Shown: positions 41,700 to 53,027, numbered from the stretch's first letter. The stretch: 64,000 nt of DNA from Ixodes scapularis (GCF_016920785.2 NW_024609958.1:1922001-1986000); one strand, 5' to 3'. Notes: a model not told the origin generated them from the letters alone. Numbers and translations: made by a program.

Positions 41700-44528
41700 T
41701 CAGAAAAAAATGCGTTCCAAGGCTTTTTTAAAAAGAACATGATCTATGATGGAGACTACGGGTGCAGCCAGGTGGTTCCAGTCAAAGGATGTAGACGGTA
41801 TGAAGGAATGGTGAAAGACGTTGGTGCGAGCATATGGGATGCCAACTTTGTGTTGATGGTCAAGTCTAGGTGAAACGTAAAGAGGAGGTATAATTAAATT
41901 ATTACGCAGCGTGTCATTAGTGAAATAAATTTTATGAAACAAACTGAGACGGGCTACTTTTCTACGGGTTGATAATTCAGGGAGAGAAAGATTAGATTTC
42001 ATAGTGCTTACGCTGGCAGTCCGATGGTAATTTGAAAATATAAATCTAACTGAACGATTTTGGACGGCTTCAATCAGATCAATTAGTACAGACTGACCAG
42101 GGTCCCAAACAGAACATGCATATTCAAGCTTTGATCGTACGAGGGTTTTATAAAGAATTAGCTTCAAAGACTGGGGTGCTAAAAAAAAATTCCTTTTAAG
42201 AAAACCTAGCATGCGATTAGCGTTGTTAATGATGTAGTTAATATGAGTCCTCCATGATAAATCAGATCTAATATGAACTCCTAAATACTTATAGACCGTA
42301 ACTAATTCAAGGGGATGGTTATTTAGCGTATAATGGGCCTAAGATGAAGTACAACGGGACACTCTCATAACCTTACATTTGCTGGAATTTAGTACCATAG
42401 ACCATGAGTCGCACCAGTTTGTAACAGAGTTAATATCGTTTTGTAGTATGTTAGAGTCAGAATCATTAGTAATTTCTCGATAAATAACGCAATCATCAGC
42501 AAATAAAGACATTTTTGAGGATACATGAGAGGGTAGATCGTTAATGTATATAAGGAATAATAACGGACCGAGCACAGAACCTTGAGGAACACCTGATGTT
42601 ACTGATACCATAGCAGAGCTTCTGTTATTTACGCTGACAAATTGTTTACGATTCGTTAGAAATGATTGTATCCACGTGAGAACCGCCTGATCAATATTTA
42701 GTTTACTAAGCTTGGACAAGAGCAAGGTATGAGGCACTTTATCAAAGGCCTTAGAGAAGTCTAGAAATACGCAATCTACTTTGGAGCAAACGTCAACGAT
42801 AGAATGAAGGTCGTGCGTGAATGATACAAGTTGTGTTTCGCATGAGAATGTCTTTCGAAAGCCGTGCTGGAAGGGGCAAAAAAACTTATTTGATTCTAGA
42901 AAATTGACTATGTTAGAATAAATGATATGCTCTAAAATTTTGCTTGGGACACTGGTCAATGAAATCGGGCGAAAGTTTCGAGGGTTGAATTTATCACCTC
43001 CTTTGTGAACTGGGACCACCTTGGCTACCCTCCAGTCGTCTGGCAAAATACCTTGCTCTAAAGACTGGGAAAATATGCTCGCAAGAAGAATGGAGGAGTA
43101 CATTCTAGTATTCTTCAAAAACTTGGAGTTTATACAGTCTATACCACATGATGAGGATAGTTTAAGGGAATCGATTATGTTCATAATGCCTTCAGGACTA
43201 ATTGATATGGGGTACATTGGGAGGTAGTCATAGGACATGTATGTTTGATCATTATTTATAGGGAGGTCAGAAAAACAGCTGATAAAAATAGCATTGAGTT
43301 CATTGGCACACTCTTCACAAGAAATAGGGCTACCATCATCGGCTCTGAGCTCTACAACTGTACTACTTTTCTCTTTCGTGGTGTTCCAGAATTGACGGGG
43401 GTTATTAATTAGCATAGACGGTAATGTAGAATTAAAGTAAGTACTTTTCGCACTACACACAGCTGCCCTGTACAAATCAGCAGAGGCATGGTATGCGTCC
43501 CATCGGTCAGCTGTGGGTTTGCGCTTAGCGGCGCGGAAAAAACGCCTTTTCTTGTTTCCAAGTCTCCCGATTGTTCTAGTGAACCATGGTGCATTTGAGT
43601 TCGAGTAAATTCTTTTGAGTGGGATGTGCGACTCAAGGAGCTCATTTACTTTTAGTTTGAATATATTCCAATTTTCGTTAACAGAACGCCTGAAAAAACC
43701 ACTTAGAAAAGTGTCTAAAAACAATGCCAATTCACAGTTAATAGCATTGAAGTTTGCTTTACTATAATCCCGTATTGTTTTAATAGTATTGGAAGTAGCT
43801 TGTAAAGGTATATTTAAATCAATATGTAGCAAGCAGTGGTCGCTCAAACCAGGCAGGTACAAAATAGATGATACTAAGTCTGGACATGTTGTCAACACAA
43901 GATCTATAATATTTGCGGAGGTAGAAGTAATTCGTGTAGGTTGATCAACTTGTTGAGAAAAATTGAACTCGGAACATAAGTTAATGAAATCATCCCCTTC
44001 TGATGAAAATGGGTGGACAGTAGGTGGCGTAGTAGACCACTTAATGCTAGGATAATTAAAATCACCGAGGAGAATAATTTGTGACGTAGGAAACCGACTA
44101 ACGATTGCATTAACCGAATCATGTAATTGTTCACAAAAGGAAGACGAAGCGTTGGGTGGTCGATAGCACACACCCAAAATTAATTGCTTGTAGTTTACAG
44201 TTACGCTGACCCAAAGCATTTCCAAGTCAGTTAAAACATCGACAACGTTTGAGACTATACCATCGGCCACAGCTATAAGAACTCCACCACCCATTCTTTC
44301 ACCTCGATCCTGCCGATATACGTTAAATTTCTTACCGCACGTAAATATTTCACTGCTCGAAATTCTACTAGATAGCCATGTTTCAGTCAACAAAATAATT
44401 TCGCAGTCAGAAGAATCAATAATTGAACTAAGATCGTCTCGGCAGCGCATGACGCTCCGAATATTGCAAAAGAGTAAAGGAACATCACGTGCCTTGAGGC
44501 AGCGGCTTGAACCAATCCCCCCAAAATC
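41700..44528 (-). pseudogene. LINE ORF2: endonuclease and reverse transcriptase
   Basis: One frame of about 942 codons from just after the ORF1 stop (44531-44529) to TGA at 41700, broken by a single TAG at 42341-42339. The endonuclease begins with FCNIRSV (catalytic Asn, about 44465-44445), then LLTETW, GDFNYPSI and LSDH. RT motifs follow: VFLDFSKAFDKV, SGVPQGSVLGPLLF and SLFADDCVIY. After the TAG, in the same frame, comes the C-terminal region (YKTLVRSKLEYACSVWDP). The first ATG is at 44450, after the catalytic Asn, so it cannot start an active enzyme. The product nicks target DNA and primes reverse transcription there. Group: CR1/L2/Jockey, from motif style. Confidence 0.88.
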
Positions 44529-45488
44529 CTATCTGGACGTCGCCCCGGTCGATGCTGAAGCCCCGCTGTTTTCGGCTTCGTCACGAACTGGCCGCACGGC
44601 GCCAGCGGTAACGACCTCGTAAACGTTGTCCTTAGCGAAGTCGTAAGCGTATATCTTTTTGTTGATGTGCAATTTGTTATATTTTAGTTTAAACGCAGCA
44701 TTTTTTGATTTTCCGAAATCAATTAGTTTAGATCTAGCTTGGCGTGTCGCCGGTGAAAACTCTTCACTGACCGATAAACCGCTACCTTTGATAGCAGCTC
44801 TCGACTGAAGGACACTATCTTTTGTTTTGAATGACTCGAATTCGACGATAACAGGCCGACATTTATCTTTACAAAAAGAGCCTAATCTGTGGGCACGGGC
44901 AATGTTTTCGCAAGGAATTCCCAGATCGGAAAGAACATTGACAACCTTTCTTTCAGTAAGCGACCAAGTTTCAGCGGGAGAATCAGCAATGCCGTGAAAT
45001 ATCAAGTTGTCACGACGTGACCGGTCTTTTATTTCATCAAGACGAGAGCGGAAAACAACAGCTTCATCCTGAAGGTGCTCGATGTTCTGGCGCGTGGCGC
45101 TTAGCTCCCGCTGAACTTCGTTAATCGTCAGTGCTCCAGACTCGACTGCCGCTAGCCTTTCGTCAATAGAGCTTAGTCTAGTTTCAATCTTTGTCTGGTT
45201 TGCCTTTAATTCGTTCACTGTACTTATTATGCCGGCCTGTCCTTCCTCAAATTTGATAGAACGAGTGTTTAGCTCTTGTAATAAACAAAACATTTCATTG
45301 AATTGCTTAGCCTGGGCATCCGACATAGGACCTGGATTCATTTCCACATCCCCAGATAGCAACAGTAGCTTCAAAACATCAAAACACTGACATGTCAGAA
45401 CCAGTAACGTTTGTGGGCATGGGAACAGAATAAGTAACACGTCGTCTGACTTCTTACAATGTAAAGAAGGAACAGAACCAACCTGCAT
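44529..45488 (-). CDS. LINE ORF1 with 2A-like leader
   Basis: From the Met at 45488 a 54-residue leader runs through a hydrophobic stretch to GDVEMNPGP (45353-45327), a 2A-like ribosome-skipping motif, directly followed by MSDAQAKQ (Met codon 45326-45324). The next ~265 residues contain a long coiled coil (about 20-130 after the 2A) and an RRM-like/L1-type RNA-binding section (RRDNLIFHGI, ENIARAHRLG, RPVIVEF). This is an RNA-binding chaperone of LINE particles. The frame is open further upstream to 46160 through the tandem monomers, so the true start is uncertain. It ends at UAG 44531-44529 and ORF2 follows in the same frame. Confidence 0.82.
   Translation of the reverse strand: MQVGSVPSLHCKKSDDVLLILFPCPQTLLVLTCQCFDVLKLLLLSGDVEMNPGPMSDAQAKQFNEMFCLLQELNTRSIKFEEGQAGIISTVNELKANQTKIETRLSSIDERLAAVESGALTINEVQRELSATRQNIEHLQDEAVVFRSRLDEIKDRSRRDNLIFHGIADSPAETWSLTERKVVNVLSDLGIPCENIARAHRLGSFCKDKCRPVIVEFESFKTKDSVLQSRAAIKGSGLSVSEEFSPATRQARSKLIDFGKSKNAAFKLKYNKLHINKKIYAYDFAKDNVYEVVTAGAVRPVRDEAENSGASASTGATSR
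45327..45353 (-). other. 2A-like ribosome-skipping motif
   Basis: GDVEMNPGP matches the D-x-E-x-N-P-G-P consensus. Skipping between Gly and Pro would release the leader from ORF1. 2A-like motifs at the ORF1 start are documented in several CR1-type and trypanosome LINEs. Confidence 0.85.
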
Positions 45489-46111
45489 GAGCAAGAACGG
45501 AGGGGTGTTATCCATCCGCATGGTGCAGCTGTTCCCATGCCCACTACGAAGGTGAACGCTCTCCCAAGCGCTTTTGTTGAAGATCGGAGACGTTGTCGAT
45601 GTCGATGAAGATGCCTTGACGATGCGATGGAAACTGAAGAGGCCCAAAGTGCTGACCGGCCCATCGCTGAAATCCTTGGGCGTTACCGCGGGCGACGTAG
45701 CAAAGACGTTTGCTGCCGGACACTGATATGTCGCCCCGCCAGCCAGGGGAAGGAAAGCGAGTATCTGCATGAGCAAGAACGGAGGGGTGTTATCCATCCG
45801 CATGGTGCAGCTGTTCCCATGCCCACTACGAAGGTGAACGCTCTCCCAAGCGCTTTTGTTGAAGATCGGAGACGTTGTCGATGTCGATGAAGATGCCTTG
45901 ACGATGCGATGCAAACTGAAGAGGCCCAAAGTGCTGACCGGCCCATCGCTGAAATCCTTGGGCGTTACCGCGGGCGACGTAGCAAAGACGTTTGCTGCCG
46001 GACACTGATATGTCGCCCCGCCAGCCAGGGGAAGGAAAGCGAGTATCTGCATGAGCAAGAACGGAGGGGTGTTATCCATCCGCATGGTGCAGCTGTTCCC
46101 ATGCCCACTAC
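45483..46111 (-). repeat. 282-bp tandem repeats at LINE 5' end
   Basis: Units 45483-45764 and 45765-46046 are nearly identical, and 46047-46111 is a partial third. 282 is 94 codons, so the ORF1 frame stays open across them. They resemble 5' promoter monomers of mammalian L1 in arrangement, not in sequence. The outermost unit is cut off, as in LINEs truncated within their monomers. Confidence 0.9.
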
Positions 46112-46807
46112 CATTTGATATTATGTAGACGGGACAGCGCTTTACCTTCGTGCGTTTCAATTATATGCGAATCTGAGGAATGTCGAGCACCCCCCACTTT
46201 TATGCTAAAATAGTGAACAACTTTTCTTCTTTTTTTTTTATCCGAAGTTTTTGCCATTTCACGAATTCGAGACGGCCGAATTGAGAGCTCTTGGAGACCG
46301 GAATTTTCGCATGATTCAAGTTCTGCTAAATTTTGAATTCGCTTGAATCGCAAACATTAGGGGCTCGCGAATAATAAATGTTATACGGTGCTCCAAACTT
46401 TGGTAGATGACGCATGGTGCAAACTGCCTAATATAAAAAAAATCCACCGACGTTCCACTCTCACTGCGGATAATTCTTTGAAAACGCAGTCCAATTCGTT
46501 GCAGGGACCAGAATGATGCCGAGATTGATTGTTTTCCTATTGACCAGTATATTCCACCCCGAGAATAAGACGATAACGCTGTGTCTACTTTCAGTGTGTG
46601 ACACCAATCTACATCTCGCTTTCTTTTCTATTTTGAACATTTTGATGAACCTACTAAACTGGTTTACGACCGCCAAAAAGGTTCCTTGAAGAAATTGCGA
46701 ACAGGCACAGCACTAAAAGTCTCTAAAACATTTTTATCCACAGAACTGCCAGCAGAAATCTTTTGGGGTATTTCAAAAGGGCAGACAATGATTAAAAATA
46801 TCTCCTT
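46112..46807. other. Region without supported gene
   Basis: No domain-bearing frame. A T tract at 46229-46240. Confidence 0.35.
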
Positions 46808-46927
46808 CCCATACGAAAAAAGCCAGACGAGGCGGCGTCTCACATCGTGTCTCGCCGTCGGATTCTGGTACAAGCTCTTGCCGCTGTCTGCGCGATTTGT
46901 GCACTTGGTAACACTACAGCCTGTCAT
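46808..46927 (-). CDS. Possible THAP-like zinc-finger N-terminus
   Basis: From ATG at 46927 the frame starts MTGCSVTKCTNR (C-X4-C) and continues with SLYQ, then RRRLVW, resembling the first half of a THAP domain (C-X2-4-C, then an F/Y-R-x-P and an RRxxW region). The second half (C-X2-H) is not found in the same frame; it would lie in a further exon or be lost. THAP domains bind DNA and occur in P-element transposases and host regulators. Weak assignment. Confidence 0.35.
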
Positions 46928-47446
46928 TTTCACGGGGCTATTTTTACGCGCGTGCAAAATTTAATGCGGTAAACGACGAAGCGGCTGACGAAAACGCCGT
47001 CCCCCCGCTTTCAAACGAGACCTCGCCAACTCGCCAAGATGGCCGAATGTGCCGGTCGCGTATCGGTATCGCGTATCACTCCGCGAGAGCCGCAGACGCG
47101 GGGAACGTGATCGTCGTCCGTGTCGTCTGCTTCACGTACCCTGATAACGAATGTCCCAAAACATCGCTCGCGTTATAAAAAATGGGATTGCACTGTACCC
47201 AGTTGATACACATGATGTTAAATGACTGAGGAAGCTTTCGGTTCGTTCGATTTTGGACTAAGATCTATATTTTGCGAACGCAAAGCGGAAAATATGTTCC
47301 CCCCAAAACTCGGCGCTCTGAAAGGCCGCTTTCCCGCACCAAGGTCGGATCTAGTTCTGCGCACGTGACCACTCCTCCGCCAATACGGAGATGGCGGCGA
47401 AAGGAAAAGGAACGCGCTACTCTGGCTCTGCAAGCAGAGCCCCCAG
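46928..47446. other. Region without supported gene
   Basis: Holds gctctgcaagcagagc (47424-47439), a palindrome of the same style as those at 38067 and 40528. No gene called. Confidence 0.35.
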
Positions 47447-47990
47447 AGCCGTATATTGGGAGAGTTTGGCCAGTGGGTGTGGCGACGAAGGCGCCGGAGA
47501 GGACAAAAGTAAATGAAAGGGCGGAGAGCGCCGAAGGAGCGAGAGAGAAAGAAGGGAGCAGAGTGGAGACGACCGCCATTTTTTTAGCAACGCTGTCCGA
47601 GACTGGTCGGAGAAGACCACTGCTGAGGCTACGCGCCGTCTGCAACGGGCCGACTTCTTTTTCGGCTGAATAAATGCTTGTGGCCATACGCCGAAAAATC
47701 TTCATTTATTAGCTTTTTAACCCACCGAGGAATAACCGAATGTCATTTTCTTGCCAGAGCCAGCGATATAAAAGGCAATAATCGAGATTTAGATGCCGAT
47801 TCCACGCATTCCGCCGGGAGAATGATCGAAGATGACGGCGCTCCCTACTCAGGTGGGAGCAGCCGGGAGTTCAGGCGCATGCGCTCAGGCTTCTCGCTCT
47901 ACGCCGGGTGCTGATTGGCTCACTCGGGAGGAGGGCGTTACGGCGGCGAGATCATAGACTGACCAAACTCTCCCCATATACGGCTCTGGG
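47447..47990. mobile_element. MITE G, copy A
   Basis: Ends gagccgtatattgggagag and, inverted, gagccgtatatggggagag, continuing through agtttggccagt/agtttggtcagt. It is about 545 bp and its reverse complement is very similar to 53028-53570. No transposase. The long open frames on both strands are shared with copy B and look like shadows of GC-rich sequence. Confidence 0.7.
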
Positions 47991-48345
47991 GAGCGCCAGG
48001 GCCGTATATAATAACCTTTATTTGGACTTCTTGAGTCACGGGTGAGTGGGCAAAAGGTAAACAGACTTTACCTGACAAGGCCCCCCCACCCTTATACATC
48101 ACACAGCAGAAAAAAAAGGAAATGGTAATTACACAAACAGACCCACCAGTTGCAAGCATAGAAACATTTGATTAACATATGCACATTAAACAGGAAAACA
48201 TGTTTTACAATCAGGTTCAACTTGAATACACAGAAATATAACAGATGGCGTATGGCTAGACGCTTCTCACAAAACTACAAATACAAATACAGAATACAAA
48301 ATACACATCATTCATATATACATGCACTCATTCACAAATACAAAA

Positions 48346-51300
48346 CTATTCAGAGGCGTCCAAAAGGTAGTGTTTGGTGGTCTTCTTAAATCTAGGTAAT
48401 GAAGTTGGAGGTTTTAATAGTTCAACCACACAGGGGTGTCCATTTAAGATTTCTGGTATTTTGTAGGCTAATGCTTGCGAGCCATAGTTTGTCCGTATTT
48501 TGGGTTTTATGTAAATTTCATTCCGCAGATCATATTGGGTTGTCTTGGTCTGATAAGTTTCACAAAATTTATTTTGTTCATTGTTGTAGTAATAATATAT
48601 TTCTATGGCTAGCTTTAGCGTATACAGCATTTTTATATCCAAAATTTTGTACTTTTTGAAGTATGGAGCTGAATGATCGGTGAAGTGAGCACCTGCAATA
48701 CAGCGAATTGCTTTTTTCTGTATGCCTAAGAACCTATCTAGATTGGTTTTTGTGGTAGTTTCCTAGACTAATAAGCAGTAATGTAAGTGCGATTGTATTA
48801 GACTGTAGTGTAACTGACATTTTAGCCATCTGGGGAGGAGATCTTTTAGCTTGTATATGATGCCTGTGGATCGAGATATTGTAGAACGGACATGATTTAT
48901 ATGGTGGGTCCAGCTTAGTGTTTCTTCGAAGAAAACGCCTAGGAATTTTAGGAAGGTCACTCGCTCCAGTTTCATGTTTTTAAACGCTATTTTAAAATTA
49001 CTACCAAGTTGCTTAAGTCTAGGTTTGAAAATAATGTATTTTGTTTTGTTAACGTTTAGTTCCAGTTGGTTGGAGTTAAGCCAGAGTTCAAGCTCGCGCA
49101 GCCATGCATTTGATGCACCCTCGATTACACCTATATCTTTATCCGTAAAAAACACATTAGTATCATCTGCGCAAAGTATAATGTCTGGAGTTTTAGGAAT
49201 ATTTACTATATCATTAATCTAAATAAGGAACGGTAATGGCCCTAAATTTGATCCTTAAAGGGGTCATGAAACGCTTTTCCAACTTTTTCCTGTTTCGCTT
49301 TCCTCCTCAACTCATAAATCGCGCATTCCACCAAACAGTTAAAGAAGACGAAAAGGGGGAGTCCCCTCTTGCTCGCACTCTCGTTCATGTAATCCCGGAC
49401 ACATCCATTCTCCCCCTAGAAGATTAGCCCGTCGCTCAAAATTCAGACAAAAGTTGCTTTCCCCACCCCGTTCATTCCGAAGCTGACAGTGCTGTTGAAG
49501 CTGCGTGCTCGTTGGGCCAGCCACGCTTGCCACGTGAGCGTGGCAAATGTGGCTGCAGAGAATGAAGTCAGGTGATGAAAGGGAGGCGGCTGATTGGTCC
49601 GGCAAGCGCGTAGCTTCCACCACAATGTCAGCTTAGGGGTGAAGGGAATAAGTGAGGTCCGGTTGCGTGTGACGTCAGTTTGGACCCGATAACGCGCTTT
49701 TGGGATCGCGGTTGTATCACAGTGAAAAGGCAGAGAGGTTGCGAAGGGGAGGAGGTACGAAATAGTCCGCTCTGTTTTCAAATTTTCGCACTGAAAGTCA
49801 GGCTTTTGACTTTCTACCGTTTTCTTTTGGTCCACTGAACGATGTGCTATTAGTAAAATCCCAATCTAAAATGATTTATCCCAACCCAAAAATCGTTTCA
49901 TGGGCCCTTTAAGGTACGCCATACCTTATTTTTTCTTGCTCAGATTCAAATTTATTTATTTTTACATATTGTGACCTGTCAGATAAATAGCTGCGAATTA
50001 AATCCCAAGTTATTCCCCTTATACCATAATATGATAACTATAATAAAAGAATGTCGTGTTTAATCGAATCAAACGCTTTCTGAAAGTCTAAGAAGATTCC
50101 TACAGTGTATAGTTGATTTTCAAAACTACTTATTAGCTTATCTTTAATAAGTAACAATGCCTTTTCTGTCGACTCACTTTTCTGGAAACCGTATTGTTGT
50201 TTGACAATTATTTTCCTTTCTGTCAGGTAATTTGAAAGTCGAACGTTTATAACCTGCTCTAGGACTTTAGAAAATAAAGGCAGCACCGAAATTGGTCTAT
50301 AATTATTTACATTGTTATGTGGGCCCCGTTTATGTATTACACACATTCGGGCTAGTTTCATTTTTTCTGGAAATATGCCAGTCAGTATTGAAGTGTTGCA
50401 AATATGTGCCAAGGGATCGACGACTTAAAAAATGGGATACTGCTTTGATCGGTACAGCCTTTAGGTCGTCGGCTCCAGCTGCTGTGTTATTTTTTAAGGC
50501 AAATATTAAATTAATTATCTCCTCCTCTGTCACAGGGCCAAGAAATATTGAGCTTGCAGATCCAACCGAAGGCATGTAAAAATCAATACTAGTACCAGGT
50601 GAGGATGCAGCGGAAGAGGCCCCGGAATTTAAGAAATGCGTGTTAAATTTATTAGCCATTGAGGAATTAGAATACAAAACGCCAACAATTAATAGCTCGT
50701 TAGGAAGTATAACATGTGGCCGAGCGATAAGACTTCCTAGGCTATTCCAAATTTTTTGGGGATCATTATAGATTGAGGAGAATTTATTCCCATAATACAA
50801 CTTACGAGCTTTCTTAATATCTGCATTTAACTTATTTCTATATTTCTTATAATCGCGCAATATCGCTTCGTCCCTCGTTTTTACGAAATTATCGTAAAGT
50901 TTATTCCGATGATTGATTCGTTTGTACAGATCACGAGTTATCCAGGTTTTTTTTATTTTCTTGTTTTTCTATACATTTCGAATAGGAAATGCTTCATCAT
51001 AGCATTGTTTTATTTTATGTATAAATATATCATTGCATGTACCAGGATTCTGCTCGCCATATACGTCATCCCAATTTATGGATGATATCATGGCACCGAA
51101 TTTGTGTATATTATCATAATTGAAGCATCTTGCGGTTGCTAAAGCCGCTTCGTTACAGTGTTGAGTTTTGCGTCTTTTTTTAGAAGTATGAAGGATACAG
51201 AATATTGGTAAGTGATCCCTTATAGCGTATGAAAATATTCCAGATGCCACTTCAGTGGGTACGTGACTTGTATTACATAAATCAATCAAAGTACTGTCAT

Positions 51301-51906
51301 GAGTTATTCTGGTTGGGTTGGTGATAACGTTATGACACCCAAAAGGTTCAATGATATCAAGAAATTCTCGACACAGCGTCTGTGAACCCAGAAGGTTGAT
51401 ATTGAAGTCACCTATCAGTATGACTGGCAAGTTTATTCCAGTAACATGCTGCAAAAGATCAGTCACGTAATTCATAAATTCAGATGTTGACCCCGAAGGA
51501 GGCCGATATACAGAAACAACTACCAACTCTCACATTTTGCAGCAATCGATTCATAATGATTAGTAACAACTGAAAATTCGGGCATGACGTGATATGTAAT
51601 GTCGCTATGAAAATATAGTGAAAAGCCTCCTCCTCTTTTGTTCGTTCTGCATACTTCCTCACACTTGTACCCCGGAAAAGTAACGTCGTCACTATTGCTC
51701 ATTTGCCATGTTTCTGTGAAAGCTAAGACATCAAAGCTATAATTCAGAGAGTTCAAAAGCATAACAATTTCATCATGTTTATTTCCAACGCTTCTAGCAT
51801 TTAAATGAAAAACTGAAAAATGGTTAGGAAACGACTTATTTTCAGCAACGAGTTGGTTAAATATAGTAGGATTATAATACAATGACTTAGATATTTGATC
51901 ATCCAT
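48346..51906 (-). pseudogene. LINE ORF2, broken
   Basis: ATG at 51906 follows the ORF1 stop by one base. Endonuclease pieces: HLNARSVGNKHDEI, AFTETW (51906-51520), then in another frame VVVSVYRPP, LIGDFNINL and IRDHLP (51526-50969). RT pieces: NYRPISVLPLFSK and FLDFQKAFDSI (50412-50038); the GVPQGS box is split by the MITE, its Gln codon now TAA; after it LCADDTNVF appears where FADD is usual (49250-49150). The C-terminal part runs 49155-48763 and, after a TAG in place of Trp, 48760-48346. At least two frame changes and several TAG/TAA codons. Confidence 0.82.
49259..49908. mobile_element. TTAA-flanked MITE inside LINE RT
   Basis: Ends aggggtcatgaaacg and, inverted, agggcccatgaaacg; TTAA at 49255-49258 and 49909-49912. 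Reading the host LINE across a single TTAA restores the GVPxGS RT box, which fixes the boundaries independently. 650 bp, non-coding; open frames inside are not convincing. Confidence 0.88.
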
Positions 51907-51910
51907 TTTA

Positions 51911-52856
51911 GATTATTTTTGCAAGATCGTCCTCGGATCCGATTTTAATTACGTTGTTGCCTTCCGCTTTTCGTACATAGATGTTTTCATTTTTTTGCCA
52001 TGTAAACCGGTAGCCTTTTCCTGGGCTTTTGTTTTCGTCATTCAGAGTAGTTGCCTGTTGTGCGCGGTGAGGTTATCAAAGAAGGTCACATTCAGACCGG
52101 TTTCTTTCAAGCCACTCTTTTTAGCTAGCCATTTGTCACGTGTAGCCTGTGATACAAAGCGTATCAAGATGACTGGATTCTTTCCGGGCTTTGGCGGCAG
52201 TCTGTGCAGGTTATTCAGATCATTTGTTGTTAATTCATCTAGACTAAGTTTTTCTGCAAGGTCATTTATTTTACAGAGAAGATTTTCACCTTCGGATTTT
52301 GGTAGTTCGTGGATCTCCATATTCTGCCTCCGACTGTACTGCTCTAGCCTATTTATCTCTTGTTTTAGTGCTTTGACTTCTTTGGTATTTCCTTGGTCTT
52401 GGGTTTCGATGTCAGTTACTCGTTCCCTTAGTTCTTTGATTTCCTGAGACTGTTCTTTGAATGCAGAAAGTAGGTTGTCATACTTGTCTGACATATTTTG
52501 TACTTTTTGTTCGATACTGTCAACAGTAGTCTTCATTGCCATCAAGGTGTCCACCTTTTCGCTGATTGACGCGAGATCACCCAACTTCGTGTTCATTTCA
52601 GCCAACACCCTAGCAAGACCAGATTCCGTCTCCCGCTCATTTTTGTCTCCTCGGGATTTCAAAGTTCGGCATGTTTTGCACTTCCACGTTTTTTTTTGTT
52701 TTTTTTTTTTGCGGTCTCACCTCTAGATTTAAATGTGCCTTCGCTAACTCCCGAGCACGTGGCCAGATGGTACCCGTACTCGCAATCACAACATTCTGCG
52801 AACAGACCATCTTCTGGTAGCAGTTCATTACAAAGCACACACAGATTATCCGCCAT
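51911..52856 (-). pseudogene. LINE ORF1 with PHD-like finger, frameshifted
   Basis: Frame 52856-52659 starts MADNLCVLCNELL and has a Cys/His pattern (CVLC, CCDCEYGYHLATC) like a PHD-type finger. After an A-rich frameshift near 52690-52710, frame 52662-52042 has a long coiled coil and an L1-like RNA-binding section (RRQNMEIHELP, NLHRLPPKPGKNPVILIRF). A further frame change near 52045 leads to the C-terminus (GYRFTWQKNENIYVRK), ending at TAA 51910-51908. Role: RNA-binding partner of ORF2. Confidence 0.78.
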
Positions 52857-53027
52857 TCAACCTAACAGACAACAGTGCTCTTCGACAGCAGCAGCAGCAG
52901 CAGCGGCAGGGAAAATAGATAGAGTGGGTAGGTAAACAGTGTATACCACCAACCTGAAAAATTGACGATTGCGTAAGTAGCTGCAGTGCTTCTGTTTACG
53001 CCGCTGCTGCTCTGCGAGTGCCGGCGA

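Larger units (their letters stand above)
41580..46111 (-). mobile_element. Nearly complete CR1/L2-type LINE with 2A and 5' monomers
   Basis: On the minus strand: 282-bp tandem units (46111-45483), a short leader ending in a 2A-like motif, ORF1, one UAG, ORF2 with endonuclease and RT, a 3' UTR and a (TAAA)n tail (41580-41604 as TTTA on the plus strand). Only one clear inactivating change inside ORF2 is seen (TAG at 42341-42339). This is the best-preserved LINE in the window. Confidence 0.85.
48010..53020 (-). mobile_element. Decayed CR1-type LINE, split by TTAA MITE
   Basis: On the minus strand: a 5' leader with a CAG-type microsatellite (52886-52911 plus strand), ORF1, ORF2 and a 3' UTR ending aataaaggttatta near 48010. 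It is bracketed immediately by inverted copies of MITE G. A 650-bp TTAA-flanked MITE sits in the RT core. Multiple stops and frameshifts; inactive. Confidence 0.8.

Noticed and set aside
45627..46118. Plus-strand frames repeated twice
   Set aside because: They are the antisense of the 282-bp LINE monomers.
47265..47705. Minus-strand 146-codon frame as a gene (relative at 53.4-53.6 kb)
   Set aside because: Shared by both copies of MITE G, without domain; low-complexity Ser/Leu/Pro composition.
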